The notes: generated from the letters alone by a model not told the origin. A stretch of 64,000 bases of DNA from Schaalia radingae (GCF_900106055.1 NZ_LT629792.1:558001-622000); one strand, 5' to 3'; positions 41,997-51,645 are shown, counted from the stretch's first letter. Made by a program: numbers and translations.

Positions 41997-43550
41997 ATGA
42001 TCGATGAAGCACAAGACACGCTCCTGGAGATGAAGCACATCACCAAGGCATTCCCCGGAGTCATTGCACTCGACGATGTCAATCTAAGAGTGCGTCGCGG
42101 CGAGATTCACGCAATTTGCGGGGAAAACGGCGCAGGTAAATCCACATTGATGAAAGTTCTGTCCGGTGTGCATCCCCATGGCACCTACGACGGCCAGGTT
42201 GTATACAACGGTGAGGAAATGAGGTTCGCGACAATTCGCGACTCTGAAAGAACTGGAATCGTCATTATTCACCAGGAACTTGCTCTCATCCCGACATTGT
42301 CGATAGCGGAGAACATGTTCCTGGGAAATGAGATTCGCAGCAGTTTCGGAATTGACTGGCACCAGACACGACTGCGGGCAGCCCGATACCTGGCGGAGGT
42401 TGGACTGGACGAGTCGCCGGATGAGCTGATTTCGAACATCGGGGTCGGCAAGCAGCAGCTCGTTGAAATCGCGAAAGCTCTTGCCAAGGACGTCCGACTG
42501 CTGATTCTGGATGAGCCGACCTCTGCGCTGAATGAGGAAGAATCAGCGCATCTACTGGAGCTCATGCGCAAGCAGCGCGGTCGTGGAATCACCATGATCA
42601 TGATCTCGCATAAGCTCGACGAAATCGCCCAAATCGCTGATTCAGTCACGGTCATTCGTGATGGGAAAACCGTGGGATACATCGACGCACAGAATTCACC
42701 GATCGACGAGGATCACATCATTCGTCTCATGGTTGGGCGTCCGCTTGACCGCCGCTTCCCCGAACGTGAATCGCACCCCGGTGACATTCGATTTGAAGTG
42801 GATGACTGGTGGGTTCGCCACCCTGTCGCCGCAGATCGATGGGTATGCAAGGGATCGAGTTTCTATGTCAGGGCAGGGGAAGTGGTCGGCTTTGCGGGCC
42901 TGATGGGTGCCGGGAGGACTGAGCTGGCGCGCTCCATTTTTGGCCGATCTTACGGAGTGTGGGAATCGGGCAGTATGAAGATCGACCACCAGCCAGTTAA
43001 GGCTGATACCGTACCTCGCGCCATCGAAGCGGGACTGGCTTACTTGCCTGAAGACCGCAAGACCCTCGGATTGAACCTGCTGGACGTTATATACGAGTCC
43101 GTTATCTCGGCACGCCCGGAAAAAATCACCCATAACAGGATCATGAATATTGACGAAGGGGTCATGGCAGCCGAGCAATATCGTAAAGAATTGCGAATCA
43201 AGACCCCATCTGTCATGACAGGGGTCGGCACGCTGTCCGGCGGGAACCAGCAAAAAGTGGTTTTAGCGAAGTGGATGTTCACTGACGCCGACGTCATGAT
43301 CCTCGACGAGCCAACCCGTGGGATTGATGTGGGCGCCAAGTATGAGATTTACACCTTCATTCAGCAACTCGCCGCTGCAGGAAAAGCCGTGATCGTCATC
43401 TCTTCTGAATTGCCCGAACTTTTGGGAATCACCGACCGAATCTACACGATTTTCGAAGGTCAGATTACCGGCGAGATGCCGTCGGATCAGGCAGACCAGG
43501 AAACACTCATGCACCTCATGACCTCATCAACAACACCCCAGTCCGCGTAG
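41997..43550 (+). CDS. mmsA: Sugar ABC transporter ATP-binding protein, MmsA/XylG-like (two ATPase halves)
   Basis: 517 residues from the ATG at 41997, with GGAG five bases upstream. The first half has Walker A GENGAGKST, a Q-loop in IIHQELAL and Walker B LLILDEPTSAL with the degenerate signature NIGVGKQQLVEIAKAL. The second half has the altered Walker A GLMGAGRTELA and the true signature LSGGNQQKVVLAKW with MILDEPTRGIDVGAK. This fused two-domain form belongs to the CUT2 carbohydrate importers, and MmsA is the best match. The sugar cannot be fixed, but xylose, arabinose or galactose-type monosaccharides are typical. First gene of a three-gene operon with permease and binding protein. Confidence 0.92.
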   Translation: MIDEAQDTLLEMKHITKAFPGVIALDDVNLRVRRGEIHAICGENGAGKSTLMKVLSGVHPHGTYDGQVVYNGEEMRFATIRDSERTGIVIIHQELALIPTLSIAENMFLGNEIRSSFGIDWHQTRLRAARYLAEVGLDESPDELISNIGVGKQQLVEIAKALAKDVRLLILDEPTSALNEEESAHLLELMRKQRGRGITMIMISHKLDEIAQIADSVTVIRDGKTVGYIDAQNSPIDEDHIIRLMVGRPLDRRFPERESHPGDIRFEVDDWWVRHPVAADRWVCKGSSFYVRAGEVVGFAGLMGAGRTELARSIFGRSYGVWESGSMKIDHQPVKADTVPRAIEAGLAYLPEDRKTLGLNLLDVIYESVISARPEKITHNRIMNIDEGVMAAEQYRKELRIKTPSVMTGVGTLSGGNQQKVVLAKWMFTDADVMILDEPTRGIDVGAKYEIYTFIQQLAAAGKAVIVISSELPELLGITDRIYTIFEGQITGEMPSDQADQETLMHLMTSSTTPQSA

Positions 43551-43569
43551 CAGGAGAAAAGGACACACT

Positions 43570-44964
43570 ATGAAAAAGAATTTTCGCGCTCTTTTCGGGG
43601 GCGATTTTCGACAATTTGCGATGATCGCAGCGCTACTGGTGATCGTCGTGTTTTTCCAGGTCTTTACGGGCGGCAAAGTCCTGCAATCACAAAACCTCAT
43701 GAACCTGATCATGGGCAACGCATACGTGCTGATCCTGGCGATGGGGATGGTACTGGTCATCATTGCCGGGCATATTGATTTGTCGGTGGGATCGGTAGCA
43801 GCCTTCGTTGGCATCATCGTTGCCAAATTGACGACTGAATCCGGGTTGCCGCCTGTTGTCGGCTTGCTGGTAGGACTGGGCGTTGGCATCCTCGTGGGAT
43901 GCTGGCAGGGTTTCTGGGTAGCCCAATGGGGAATCCCGGCGTTCATCACAACCCTGGCGGGCATGATGCTGTTCAGAGGCGCCAACCAGTTCATTGGGAA
44001 ATCCATGACAGTACCTGTCCCTGAGCTTTTCCAGACCCTTGGCGCGGGCTATATGCCCGATATTGCTCCAGATGTCTTAGCCTTTAACTTGCCGACGATG
44101 GTCCTTGCTGTTCTGATCGTCGCCGCGCTGGCATGGGGCGAATTTAACCGTCGGCGCAAGAGCCTCCGGGCCCAGTCAGATGTGCCGCCACTGTGGGTAC
44201 CGATTGTGCGTCTTGTCGTCGTAGGCGGTGCCATCCTGGGCGTGATGTGGCTCTTCGCTACAGGCAGGCCAGGCACGTCGTTCCCGATACCAGGACTCAT
44301 CGTGGTTGTCCTTGTCATCATTTTCCACTTTATTTCGACACGCACAATCATCGGACGGTCCGTCTATGCGATTGGTGGCAACCGTGCTGCAGCAGCTTTG
44401 ACAGGCATCCGCGTCAAACGCACGAATTTCGCTGTCATGTGTACCTCCTCCGTTCTAGCCGCTATCGCAGCGATGGTGTTTATCGGCCGATCCACCTCAT
44501 CGGGGCCTCAGGACGGAAATATGTGGGAGCTCGATGCGATCGCAGCCTGCTTCATCGGCGGCGCATCGGTGTGGGGCGGAATTGGAACTATCGGTGGAAC
44601 GATGGTAGGCGCTCTGGTAATGGCATTTCTGAACAACGGTCTTCAGCTGCTGGGCGTGGGCTCTGACTGGACACAGATCATTAAGGGACTCGTTCTGCTT
44701 CTGGCCGTCGCAGTTGACGTCTACTCCAAGCGTCAGGGCAAGCGCTCGCTGATCGGTACGTTCCAAAACGCGATACGAAACAGGCGAGCCATCGAATCGG
44801 CGGAGAATTCTCCTGGCAGCAGCCCGGCAAAATTAACTGCCGGCTCGCCAACCATTGACGAAGCGGACGAGTCAGCTCTCATGCAAATCAGTAACGACGC
44901 TGGAAAAACATCGGTCGATCCTGTCACGAAAGGAGAATCGCCTACGGGCAGTTCACCTGCCTGA
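43570..44964 (+). CDS. mmsB: Sugar ABC transporter permease, MmsB/XylH-like
   Basis: 464 residues, ten or so hydrophobic segments. IIAGHIDLSVGSVAAFVGII, GIPAFITTLAGMMLFRGANQ and ELDAIAACFIGGASVWGGIG are the usual CUT2 permease motifs (LSVGS, ITTLAG, DAIAA-IGG). The last 75 residues after KGLVLLLAVAVDVYSK are hydrophilic and unusual, rich in Ser and Pro. AAAGGA lies a few bases before the ATG, and the gap from mmsA is 19 bases. It is a clear paralogue of the permease at 48375-49589. Confidence 0.93.
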   Translation: MKKNFRALFGGDFRQFAMIAALLVIVVFFQVFTGGKVLQSQNLMNLIMGNAYVLILAMGMVLVIIAGHIDLSVGSVAAFVGIIVAKLTTESGLPPVVGLLVGLGVGILVGCWQGFWVAQWGIPAFITTLAGMMLFRGANQFIGKSMTVPVPELFQTLGAGYMPDIAPDVLAFNLPTMVLAVLIVAALAWGEFNRRRKSLRAQSDVPPLWVPIVRLVVVGGAILGVMWLFATGRPGTSFPIPGLIVVVLVIIFHFISTRTIIGRSVYAIGGNRAAAALTGIRVKRTNFAVMCTSSVLAAIAAMVFIGRSTSSGPQDGNMWELDAIAACFIGGASVWGGIGTIGGTMVGALVMAFLNNGLQLLGVGSDWTQIIKGLVLLLAVAVDVYSKRQGKRSLIGTFQNAIRNRRAIESAENSPGSSPAKLTAGSPTIDEADESALMQISNDAGKTSVDPVTKGESPTGSSPA

Positions 44965-45091
44965 TCCATGAAACCAAACAGATGCTTGTCGGCAAACTCA
45001 CGCGGTTGGAGTGGATCAAACGTTCCGAGCGCGCGTGGATTCTCACAGACGAGCATTCAAAGACAGACTCACTTATCGAAAGAAGGAAGAC

Positions 45092-46246
45092 ATGAAACCT
45101 CTCAAGAAAATTGCGACGGTCTGCGCAGTTTCCACCCTCGCCTTTGCTATGAGTGCGTGCGGTGGACGAGGCGGGGGCACCTCGGATCAATCCGGTGTTG
45201 CTGCGGACTCAGGTGCGTCAGGAGAATCGGCGGGAAGCGCCGGTGGGGATATTTCGTTGGGCATCGCTATGCCGCAAAAGACGTCCCAAAACTGGGTTGA
45301 AGCCGAGCAAATGTTTAAAGATGACTGTGCCGAAGCAGGCATCACGTGTACCTTGCAATTCGCAAATGGCGGTGTCGCCGAACAACAGAACCAGATTGCC
45401 GCAATGATTGAGAACGGCGTTGATGTTCTGTTGATTGGCGCTATCGACGGGTCCCAACTGGGCACACAGCTTCAACAGGCGAAGTCGGCGGGCATCCCCG
45501 TCATCGCCTACGACCGACTCTTGACGAATACCACGGACGAGGACTACTACATCGCCTACGACAACTACGGTGTTGGTAAGCTGCAGGGCCAGGCACTGCT
45601 GGAAGGACTTGAGGCGAAGGGTACGCCCACGCCCTGGGATATTGAACTATTTGGCGGCTCGCCCGACGATTCGAATTCCTTGAAATTCTTCAACGGTGCG
45701 ATGGAAGTGCTTCAGCCCAAGATCGATGACGGTACCCTGGTTGTGAAATCTGGCCAAAACGATTTCACCAAGGTCGCAACTCAGGGGTGGAAGCCCAATA
45801 ACGCGCAGGATCGCATGTCTTCGTTGCTGACGTCCACCTATCAGGGGGATGAAGTTCCCGACGGCGTACTCTCGCCCAACGACACACTGGCGCGCGCAAT
45901 CATCACCGCCGTTGAGCAGGCTGGAAAACCTGTTCCAGTAGTGACGGGTCAGGACTCTGAAGACGAATCTGTAGGCTGGGTTGTCCAGGGCAAGCAATAT
46001 TCCACGATCTTCAAGGACACTCGTCTCCTGGTCAAGGGCGCCATTCAGCTGGCTATGGAGGCAGCACAGGGAAATGCTGACCCAACCGTTGACGGCGCGA
46101 CTGTGGACAAAGAACAGTATGAATCCATGGAAGGTCATGCTGTCACGTCCTTCCTGCTGACTCCGCAGATTGTTACTCAGGACAATGCGGAGGAGATCTA
46201 CAAGGACGACGCCCACCGCATGGAGCTCGTCAACGCAGCCAAGTAG
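45092..46246 (+). CDS. Sugar-binding lipoprotein, ChvE/XylF-like
   Basis: 384 residues from the ATG at 45092, preceded by AAGGAAG. The signal peptide ends in a lipobox at LAFAMSAC with Cys23, so the protein is lipid-anchored outside the membrane. A Gly/Ser linker leads to a periplasmic-binding fold: DISLGIAMPQKTSQNWVEAE, QNQIAAMIENGVDVLLIGAI, AKSAGIPVIAYDRLL, LSPNDTLARAIITAVEQAG and VTGQDSEDESVGWVVQGKQY. These match ChvE and MmsE-type monosaccharide receptors. It serves the MmsA-MmsB importer and may also serve the second permease, which has no receptor gene of its own. Confidence 0.93.
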   Translation: MKPLKKIATVCAVSTLAFAMSACGGRGGGTSDQSGVAADSGASGESAGSAGGDISLGIAMPQKTSQNWVEAEQMFKDDCAEAGITCTLQFANGGVAEQQNQIAAMIENGVDVLLIGAIDGSQLGTQLQQAKSAGIPVIAYDRLLTNTTDEDYYIAYDNYGVGKLQGQALLEGLEAKGTPTPWDIELFGGSPDDSNSLKFFNGAMEVLQPKIDDGTLVVKSGQNDFTKVATQGWKPNNAQDRMSSLLTSTYQGDEVPDGVLSPNDTLARAIITAVEQAGKPVPVVTGQDSEDESVGWVVQGKQYSTIFKDTRLLVKGAIQLAMEAAQGNADPTVDGATVDKEQYESMEGHAVTSFLLTPQIVTQDNAEEIYKDDAHRMELVNAAK

Positions 46247-46259
46247 ACGTTCTGTCATC

Positions 46260-46289
46260 GACGAGGGCGGCCTGTGGGTCGCCCTCGTC
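46260..46289. terminator. Bidirectional hairpin after the sugar-binding gene
   Basis: GACGAGGGCG (46260-46269) pairs perfectly with CGCCCTCGTC (46280-46289) around GCCTGTGGGT. It sits between convergent genes; the opposite gene ends at 46292. Confidence 0.8.
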
Positions 46290-46291
46290 CC

Positions 46292-47044
46292 TTATCTGGG
46301 GGACTGAACACGTGTTGCTCCGGTCATGGCAGCAATGATGTCTTCGTAGGAGGTGGAGCGGGCGTTGAACGAGCCGTTGTTGCGCCCGTGACGGAGGACT
46401 TCGACGCGATCAGCTGTTGCACGCACGTCCGTGAGATTATGCGAAATGAAAATGACGCCCAACCCGAGATCCCTCAGATGCTCAATGTAAGTCAGTACCT
46501 CAGCCGTTTGAGTCACAGAAAGTGAAGCGGTTGGCTCATCAAGGATGACTATTTTCGGGTGTGCGACCAGTGTGCGCGCGATCGCCACACACTGACGCTG
46601 TCCTGCTGACAATTGATAGAGCGGCGTATGGACATCGGGGATTCTCGAATTCAACGATTCCAGATACTCGCGGGCTAATGCGTCCATCGCGTCGTCGTCT
46701 AGTAAGTGCGAGGTGCGCATTTCGTTTCCGAGAAAAATGTTGGCCGTCACATCGAGGTTGTCGCACAGTGCCAGTTCCTGGAACACTGTGGCGATGCCGA
46801 GCTGGTGAGCATGCGACGTTGACGAAATCGTGACAGGTTCGCCGTCGATCACGATGCGTCCACGTGAGGGAGGATAAACTCCGGCAATCATCCGTGCCAA
46901 CGTTGATTTGCCTGCCGCATTATCGCCAACGAGCGCCACGACCTCATGTCGGTGAACTGTTATGGAGACGTCGACGAGCGCTTCGACGCCGCCGAAGAAG
47001 CGGCTGACGTTGCTGATTTCCAGAAGCGGAGCGGATGTTCTCAT
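46292..47044 (-). CDS. Single-domain sugar ABC transporter ATP-binding protein
   Basis: 250 residues. Walker A is VGDNAAGKSTLARM, Q-loop TVFQELALCDNL, signature LSAGQRQCVAIARTL, Walker B KIVILDEPTASLSV and switch His in VIFISHNLTDV. It is the one-domain form of the CUT2 importer ATPase (FrcA-like), in contrast to the fused MmsA; two copies would be needed. Its start overlaps the ROK stop (ATGA), and it lies away from the permease it presumably serves (48375-49589), with the regulator between. The signature has Ala for the first Gly. Confidence 0.87.
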   Translation of the reverse strand: MRTSAPLLEISNVSRFFGGVEALVDVSITVHRHEVVALVGDNAAGKSTLARMIAGVYPPSRGRIVIDGEPVTISSTSHAHQLGIATVFQELALCDNLDVTANIFLGNEMRTSHLLDDDAMDALAREYLESLNSRIPDVHTPLYQLSAGQRQCVAIARTLVAHPKIVILDEPTASLSVTQTAEVLTYIEHLRDLGLGVIFISHNLTDVRATADRVEVLRHGRNNGSFNARSTSYEDIIAAMTGATRVQSPR

Positions 47045-48222
47045 GGCATCTCCTCGTGGCTGGAGCGATGGCCGAACGTGTCCATGGCGAGGGCGAAAGC
47101 ACCGATCACCTCTGAGCGCGGTCCAAGCTGCGCGGGAACGACGTGGATACCTGCCTGAGTAAGCAGGGGGCGGTTGTTGACTGCATCGCGGATAGGGTCG
47201 ATGAGGATGTCGCCAGTTTGCGCCAGTTCTCCTCCGATGGCGATTACTTGCGGATCAGACCACGTCGCCAGATCTGCCAATACAGATCCGAGGGTCGCTC
47301 CCGCATCTGAAATCGCCTGGCGGCACCCGGCATCTCCGTCGTTGGCCAGTGCAATGACATCTCGCAAGGTGAGGTCGCCTCGTGAGAAGCGAAGGGAATC
47401 GATCAAAGCGTCGGCGCCGACGACTGTGTTCAGACACCCTCGTGCGCCGCAGCGACAAATGGGGCCATGAGGGGCGACCTGAATATGTCCTATTTCGCCG
47501 ACGGTGCCGTGGGCGCCGCGATAAAGCTGGTGGTTGATCAGTACGCCTGCGCCGGTTTGGTAAGAGACCCGCGCATAGATGCTGTTGGCGGCACCACGGA
47601 GCGCGCCGTAGCGACTTTCAGCGAGGGCACCTACATTCGCGTCGTTGTCAACAACGACTTCGCTTCCTAAGCGACGCGAGAGCACGTCGCGCACGTCCAC
47701 GTTTTCCCAATCGCGCATGATGCCGGGAATCGTGATCTTGGTGTTCGAGGGGTCAATAGGGGCCGGCAATGCAACTCCGATACCGACCAGTTCGTCAAGA
47801 GTGGCTCCAATTTTGTCTGTCAATTCCAGGATCAGCAAAGCGGTCCGGTCAAGGGTCGTGTCAACGCGATGATCTATTGGCAAAGGTAGAGACTGATCGG
47901 TTCGTGCACGTCCTGTAGCATCCGAGATCGTGATATGCAGCGCACGTCGGCCGATATAGACGCCAGCTGCCAGTCCGGTTTCGCGGGCTAGCGTCACCAG
48001 CTGAGCACGCCGACCTGATCTGATGGTGTTGCGTGTTTCAACTATTCCCTGCGACTGAAGTACTTTGACGATGTTGGAAATCGTTGCAGGTGACAGTCCC
48101 GTTGCGCTGGCAAGTTCGACTTGTGTGATCTGCCCATAGCGCTGCACAGTATCGATCACGCGCGCTGAATTCGCTTCACGTAAGGATACTTGGGAACCCA
48201 CGGGTCCACTTGTCACACTCAC
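47041..48222 (-). CDS. ROK family transcriptional repressor
   Basis: 393 residues from the GTG at 48222; an ATG at 48243 in frame is possible. The N-terminal winged helix reads ITQVELASATGLSPATISNI followed by VKVLQSQGIVE. The ROK domain has the zinc motif ICRCGARGCLNTVVG and VVDNDANVGALAESRYGAL. The ATP loop is altered to GVYIGRRALHITISD, so it is a regulator, not a kinase. TACCGT lies six bases before the GTG. It is divergent from a permease and coupled to an ATPase, so it likely controls this sugar cluster, with a sugar or sugar phosphate as inducer. Related to NagC/XylR. Confidence 0.9.
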   Translation of the reverse strand: MSVTSGPVGSQVSLREANSARVIDTVQRYGQITQVELASATGLSPATISNIVKVLQSQGIVETRNTIRSGRRAQLVTLARETGLAAGVYIGRRALHITISDATGRARTDQSLPLPIDHRVDTTLDRTALLILELTDKIGATLDELVGIGVALPAPIDPSNTKITIPGIMRDWENVDVRDVLSRRLGSEVVVDNDANVGALAESRYGALRGAANSIYARVSYQTGAGVLINHQLYRGAHGTVGEIGHIQVAPHGPICRCGARGCLNTVVGADALIDSLRFSRGDLTLRDVIALANDGDAGCRQAISDAGATLGSVLADLATWSDPQVIAIGGELAQTGDILIDPIRDAVNNRPLLTQAGIHVVPAQLGPRSEVIGAFALAMDTFGHRSSHEEMP

Positions 48223-48247
48223 GTAATCACGGTACCAAACCACGATG

Positions 48248-48332
48248 CCTAAACCTCGGGATCGCTGTGAAACGTGGCGCGCATGTCACAGAGTGCGCCG
48301 AGCGTTTAGGATGAAAATGGCAGTATCCATTT
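48248..48332. promoter_or_regulatory. Inverted repeats in the ROK-permease divergent region
   Basis: CCTAAACCTCGG (48248-48259) and CCGAGCGTTTAGG (48298-48310) are inverted copies with one extra base, about 38 bases apart, one near each promoter. A second perfect repeat, AAATGG-6-CCATTT, lies at 48315-48332. These are candidate operators for the ROK protein, allowing DNA looping or control of both directions. Confidence 0.5.
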
Positions 48333-48374
48333 CGGAAGAACTCAAAGGTGCGTATCGCCCAGGTAGGAGACGCG

Positions 48375-49589
48375 ATGAGCTTGTACCGTCGCTTGTTTGG
48401 TGAGCACACGCAGCTACACCTCATGGTCGCTTTGCTCATCGCTCTGACGTTGTTCTTCAATATCGCTACGTCAGGACGGATGCTGACGGCGCAGAATGCA
48501 TACAACCTACTGGCCGGTAACGCCTATATTTTAGTGCTTGCCATCGGGATGCTCATGGTGATTGTCATCGGCCAAATCGACTTGTCGGTGGGATCTGTTG
48601 CGGGCTTCGTCTCGATGACGGTGGCCTTGCTTTTTGAAGGGATGGGCGTGCCATGGTGGCTCGGACTTGTCTGCGGACTTCTGATAGGTGGACTGATCGG
48701 AGTGTGGAACGGGATATGGATCTCGCGTGTAGGGATCCCGGGGTTCATCGTGACACTGGCAGGAATGATGCTCTTTCGGGGAGCGATTGTGTGGGAGTCG
48801 CGTTCACTGTCGTTCCCGCTGCCTCGTGAGTTCCAGGTTCTGGGCGCTGGAACGCTGCCTCAATGGGGACCGTCATGGACGGGGATGAATAATTCAACGC
48901 TGCTGGTCGGTGTGGTAACGGCCTCGGTTTTGGTCGTCAATGTGATTCGTCGGTATCGGCGTCGTGTCGTTCGCGGAGCCATTGAAGCTGAACTCTGGAT
49001 CCCTGCAGTGCGCTGTGCGCTCATCATGGTCGCTGTGGGAGCACTGACATGGCTTTTCGGAGGCGACACCTCGACGAGTGCTTTCCCCGTTCCCGGGCTG
49101 CTCCTGCTCATCCTCGTGTTTGCATATGTGCTGCTCACTGAGCACACTGCGTTCGGCCGGCACGTATATGCAGTAGGTGGAAATGCTCATGCCGCGGCCT
49201 TGTCCGGCGTTAATACCCGCGCAGTCCAATTCGCTGTCATGGTCAACATGGGCGTTCTTGCAGCGTTGGCCGGAATGATGTTTGCTGGTCGAGCGACAGC
49301 TGCCGGTCCCCAGGACGGCACCCTGTGGGAACTCGATGCGATCGCTGCAGTCTTTATTGGCGGCGCAGCAGTTTCCGGGGGCGTAGGAACGGTGACGGGA
49401 GCTGTACTTGGAGGACTGGTGATGGCGGTACTCAACAATGGTCTTCTCCTATTGGGGGTCCCTTCTGACCGAAGTCAGGTGATTAAGGGCCTCGTCCTGC
49501 TCATGGCGGTGGCATTTGACATGTACTCGCGTAGACGTTTTGACGTGTCATTGTCGTCCCGCCTGTTTGCCGCGCAGGTGAGGCGCTGA
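48375..49589 (+). CDS. Second sugar ABC transporter permease (CUT2)
   Basis: 404 residues from the ATG at 48375, with TAGGAG five bases upstream. IGQIDLSVGSVAGFVSMTVA, GIPGFIVTLAGMMLFRGAIV and TLWELDAIAAVFIGGAAVSG parallel the mmsB permease almost motif for motif, so the two are paralogues. The C-terminus stops soon after FDMYSRRRFD without the long tail of mmsB. There is no binding-protein gene here. It probably works with the single-domain ATPase across the regulator, or shares components with the MmsA system. Confidence 0.9.
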   Translation: MSLYRRLFGEHTQLHLMVALLIALTLFFNIATSGRMLTAQNAYNLLAGNAYILVLAIGMLMVIVIGQIDLSVGSVAGFVSMTVALLFEGMGVPWWLGLVCGLLIGGLIGVWNGIWISRVGIPGFIVTLAGMMLFRGAIVWESRSLSFPLPREFQVLGAGTLPQWGPSWTGMNNSTLLVGVVTASVLVVNVIRRYRRRVVRGAIEAELWIPAVRCALIMVAVGALTWLFGGDTSTSAFPVPGLLLLILVFAYVLLTEHTAFGRHVYAVGGNAHAAALSGVNTRAVQFAVMVNMGVLAALAGMMFAGRATAAGPQDGTLWELDAIAAVFIGGAAVSGGVGTVTGAVLGGLVMAVLNNGLLLLGVPSDRSQVIKGLVLLMAVAFDMYSRRRFDVSLSSRLFAAQVRR

Positions 49590-49779
49590 CTCATCGGGTT
49601 TGCGGACAGCGCCGCTGAGCTGGGGTGTGTGGATGCGCCGATCAGTCTTCGCCTGTTGAGCGCGAAGATGTCCACATAGTGCGATCGTTAACACCGTCGT
49701 TCCGAAAGGCTTGTACGATACAAAACGAACGAACTGACATACCGCGTGAACATTACGCTTTTGAGGAATGATTGTTTGT
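49590..49779. promoter_or_regulatory. Malic enzyme upstream region with TTGTA-CGA-TACAA repeat
   Basis: TTGTA (49711-49715), CGA, TACAA (49719-49723) form a 5-3-5 inverted repeat about 55 bases before the malic enzyme start. GAGGA at 49763-49767 is 12 bases before the chosen ATG, longer than usual. No other structure stands out. Confidence 0.35.
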
Positions 49780-51207
49780 ATGCGTACTTCTCCGTCATAT
49801 ACCGCCTCCTACAGGCTTGAATTTGATGAATCACAAGCGTCCATCGCCACCATCATCGATACGGTGACCGCCACAGGTGCCCAGGTGAAGGGATTCGATG
49901 TCGCGGATTCAGATCGCGGCCATATGACCATTGATCTGACTTGCGATATGCGTGATTCAAACCATCGACGCGAAGTGGAAGCTACCCTCGACGCCCTGCC
50001 TGGCATTCATACTGCAGCCGTGTCAGACCAGACCTTCCTCGCTCATATCGGCGGAAAAATCGCCATCGCTCCGCGCGTCCCGCTGCGTAACCGCGACGAC
50101 TTGTCGCGCATCTATACCCCGGGTGTGGCTCGTGTATGCACTGCCATTCACGACATGCCGGAAAAAGCCCACCTGTTGACCATGAAGTCCAATACGGTGG
50201 CCGTCGTTTCAGACGGGACGGCTGTGCTGGGGCTGGGAGACATTGGTCCTGCTGCTGCGCTTCCAGTGATGGAGGGCAAGGCGGTCCTGTTCAAACAGTT
50301 CGGTGGTGTGGACGCGTGGCCAGTCGTCCTCGACACAAAGGACACCGAGGAAATCATCTCGATTATCAAGGCGATCGCACCGGCCTATGCGGGCATCAAC
50401 CTGGAGGACATTTCAGCACCTCGCTGCTTCGAGATTGAGGAACGCCTGCGCGAGGAACTTGATATTCCGGTTTTCCACGACGATCAGCACGGCACCGCGA
50501 TTGTTGTCCTGGCAGCTTTGCTCAATGCGCTCAAGCTGGTGGACAAGAAGATTGACGAGGTCCGCATCGTTGTGTCGGGTGTGGGGGCCGCCGGGTCAGC
50601 GATTATCCGTCTCCTGATGGCTCAGGGAGCAAAGGATATCGTGGGGTATGGCCGCACTGGAGCGCTGTGTGCGGATAACGTTGCAGGCATGCATGCTTCG
50701 CGTCGCTGGCTTGCTGAGCATACGAACCCGCGTCGGGTAACCGGCAACCTTAAGGATGGTCTGCGCGATGCTGATGTGTTTATCGGTGTCTCACACGGCG
50801 GCCTGATTACCGGCGAAGATGTGGCGACGATGGCTGATGACGCGATTGTCTTCGCGCTTGCCAACCCGACACCCGAGGTTGACCCGCTCGATGCCGCTCG
50901 ATACGCACGCATCGTTGCGACGGGGCGTTCCGATTACGCTAACCAGATCAACAACGTGCTGGCTTTCCCAGGGCTGTTCCGCGGGTTGCTTGATGCGAAG
51001 GTCTCCCAGATTACGACGGAAGTCCTGAGGGTTGCCGCCGTGGCGATCGCATCCGTCATTTCGGATGACGAGCTTTCGCCCAGCTACATCATTCCCGGTG
51101 TCTTTGATGACCGCGTGCCGGTGGCCGTGTCCAAGGCGGTTCGCCAGGCTGTTCGTGATCTTCCCACCGTGGACATTCCGAACCAGGAGCACCTGGGTAC
51201 TCGCTGA
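49780..51207 (+). CDS. NAD(P)-dependent malic enzyme with N-terminal ACT-like domain
   Basis: 475 residues from the ATG at 49780; an ATG at 49768 sits directly against the GAGGA and is less likely. Residues 1-85 resemble an ACT regulatory domain ([20 protein letters not shown]). The malic enzyme core has [14 protein letters not shown] with the catalytic Tyr, [20 protein letters not shown] with the catalytic Lys, [16 protein letters not shown] for the metal, HDDQHGTA and the nucleotide loop [11 protein letters not shown]. It converts malate to pyruvate and CO2 in the cytoplasm. NAD versus NADP choice is not decided from the sequence. Confidence 0.93.
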   Translation: MRTSPSYTASYRLEFDESQASIATIIDTVTATGAQVKGFDVADSDRGHMTIDLTCDMRDSNHRREVEATLDALPGIHTAAVSDQTFLAHIGGKIAIAPRVPLRNRDDLSRIYTPGVARVCTAIHDMPEKAHLLTMKSNTVAVVSDGTAVLGLGDIGPAAALPVMEGKAVLFKQFGGVDAWPVVLDTKDTEEIISIIKAIAPAYAGINLEDISAPRCFEIEERLREELDIPVFHDDQHGTAIVVLAALLNALKLVDKKIDEVRIVVSGVGAAGSAIIRLLMAQGAKDIVGYGRTGALCADNVAGMHASRRWLAEHTNPRRVTGNLKDGLRDADVFIGVSHGGLITGEDVATMADDAIVFALANPTPEVDPLDAARYARIVATGRSDYANQINNVLAFPGLFRGLLDAKVSQITTEVLRVAAVAIASVISDDELSPSYIIPGVFDDRVPVAVSKAVRQAVRDLPTVDIPNQEHLGTR

Positions 51208-51391
51208 GTACAGTGCAAGCGCGCGTGGCCGCTTTCGTTGATCGTGCATCAGGATTGACGAGGGTGGCCGCCGCATGTTCCACGCACTTCACTGTGAGTG
51301 GAGACCGTGGAACGGTCGCGACCCGGAGGAGTCGTTTTCGTTGGAAATAAGCGCTTTTAATTCGATGTGTCGATGCTCACCCTGCTAAAGT
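51208..51391. terminator. Spacer with hairpin terminator of the malic enzyme gene
   Basis: GTTCCACG (51277-51284) pairs with CGTGGAAC (51306-51313), and inside it CACT/AGTG make a second stem. No T-run follows directly. Downstream the sequence becomes AT-rich toward the rRNA promoter (about 51335-51390), as an UP-element would. No gene is present. Confidence 0.6.
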
Positions 51392-51420
51392 TTGACCTCG
51401 AGTGGGAAGGTGAGTATATT
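51392..51420 (+). promoter_or_regulatory. rrn operon promoter P1
   Basis: TTGACC (51392-51397), a 17-base spacer and TATATT (51415-51420) form a near-consensus primary-sigma promoter, 225 bases before the 16S gene. A second TTGACC at 51501 has no -10 at proper distance. Confidence 0.85.
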
Positions 51421-51515
51421 TAATTCTCGCCGCTGATGGTGGAGCCGAGAGGTTCTGGTGTTAGTGGTTTTACTACGCTAGAGGGCTTTCTTAAAAGTTC
51501 TTGACCGTATGTAGG

Positions 51516-51548
51516 TGTTGTTTGTGAACTCGATAGTGTGTTTGTTTT
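51516..51548 (+). promoter_or_regulatory. boxA-like antitermination element in the 16S leader
   Basis: GTTTGTGAACTCGATAGTG with a following TTTG-rich run matches the actinobacterial leader signal (TTGAGAACTCAATAGTG-like) bound by NusB/S10 in antitermination. A near copy lies in the 16S-23S spacer. Confidence 0.7.
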
Positions 51549-51645
51549 GTTGATGCTTGTTTTTGTTTTTTGAGTTTTTTTGGTTGGGATTGGCTGCCCT
51601 GTTGTGGGGTGGTTGTTTTCTGAGCAGATTATGGTTTTTGTTTTT

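Noticed and set aside
51501..51535. Second rrn promoter at TTGACC 51501
   Set aside because: No TAnnnT at 16-18 bases; the nearest GATAGT is 25 bases away and belongs to the boxA-like element.
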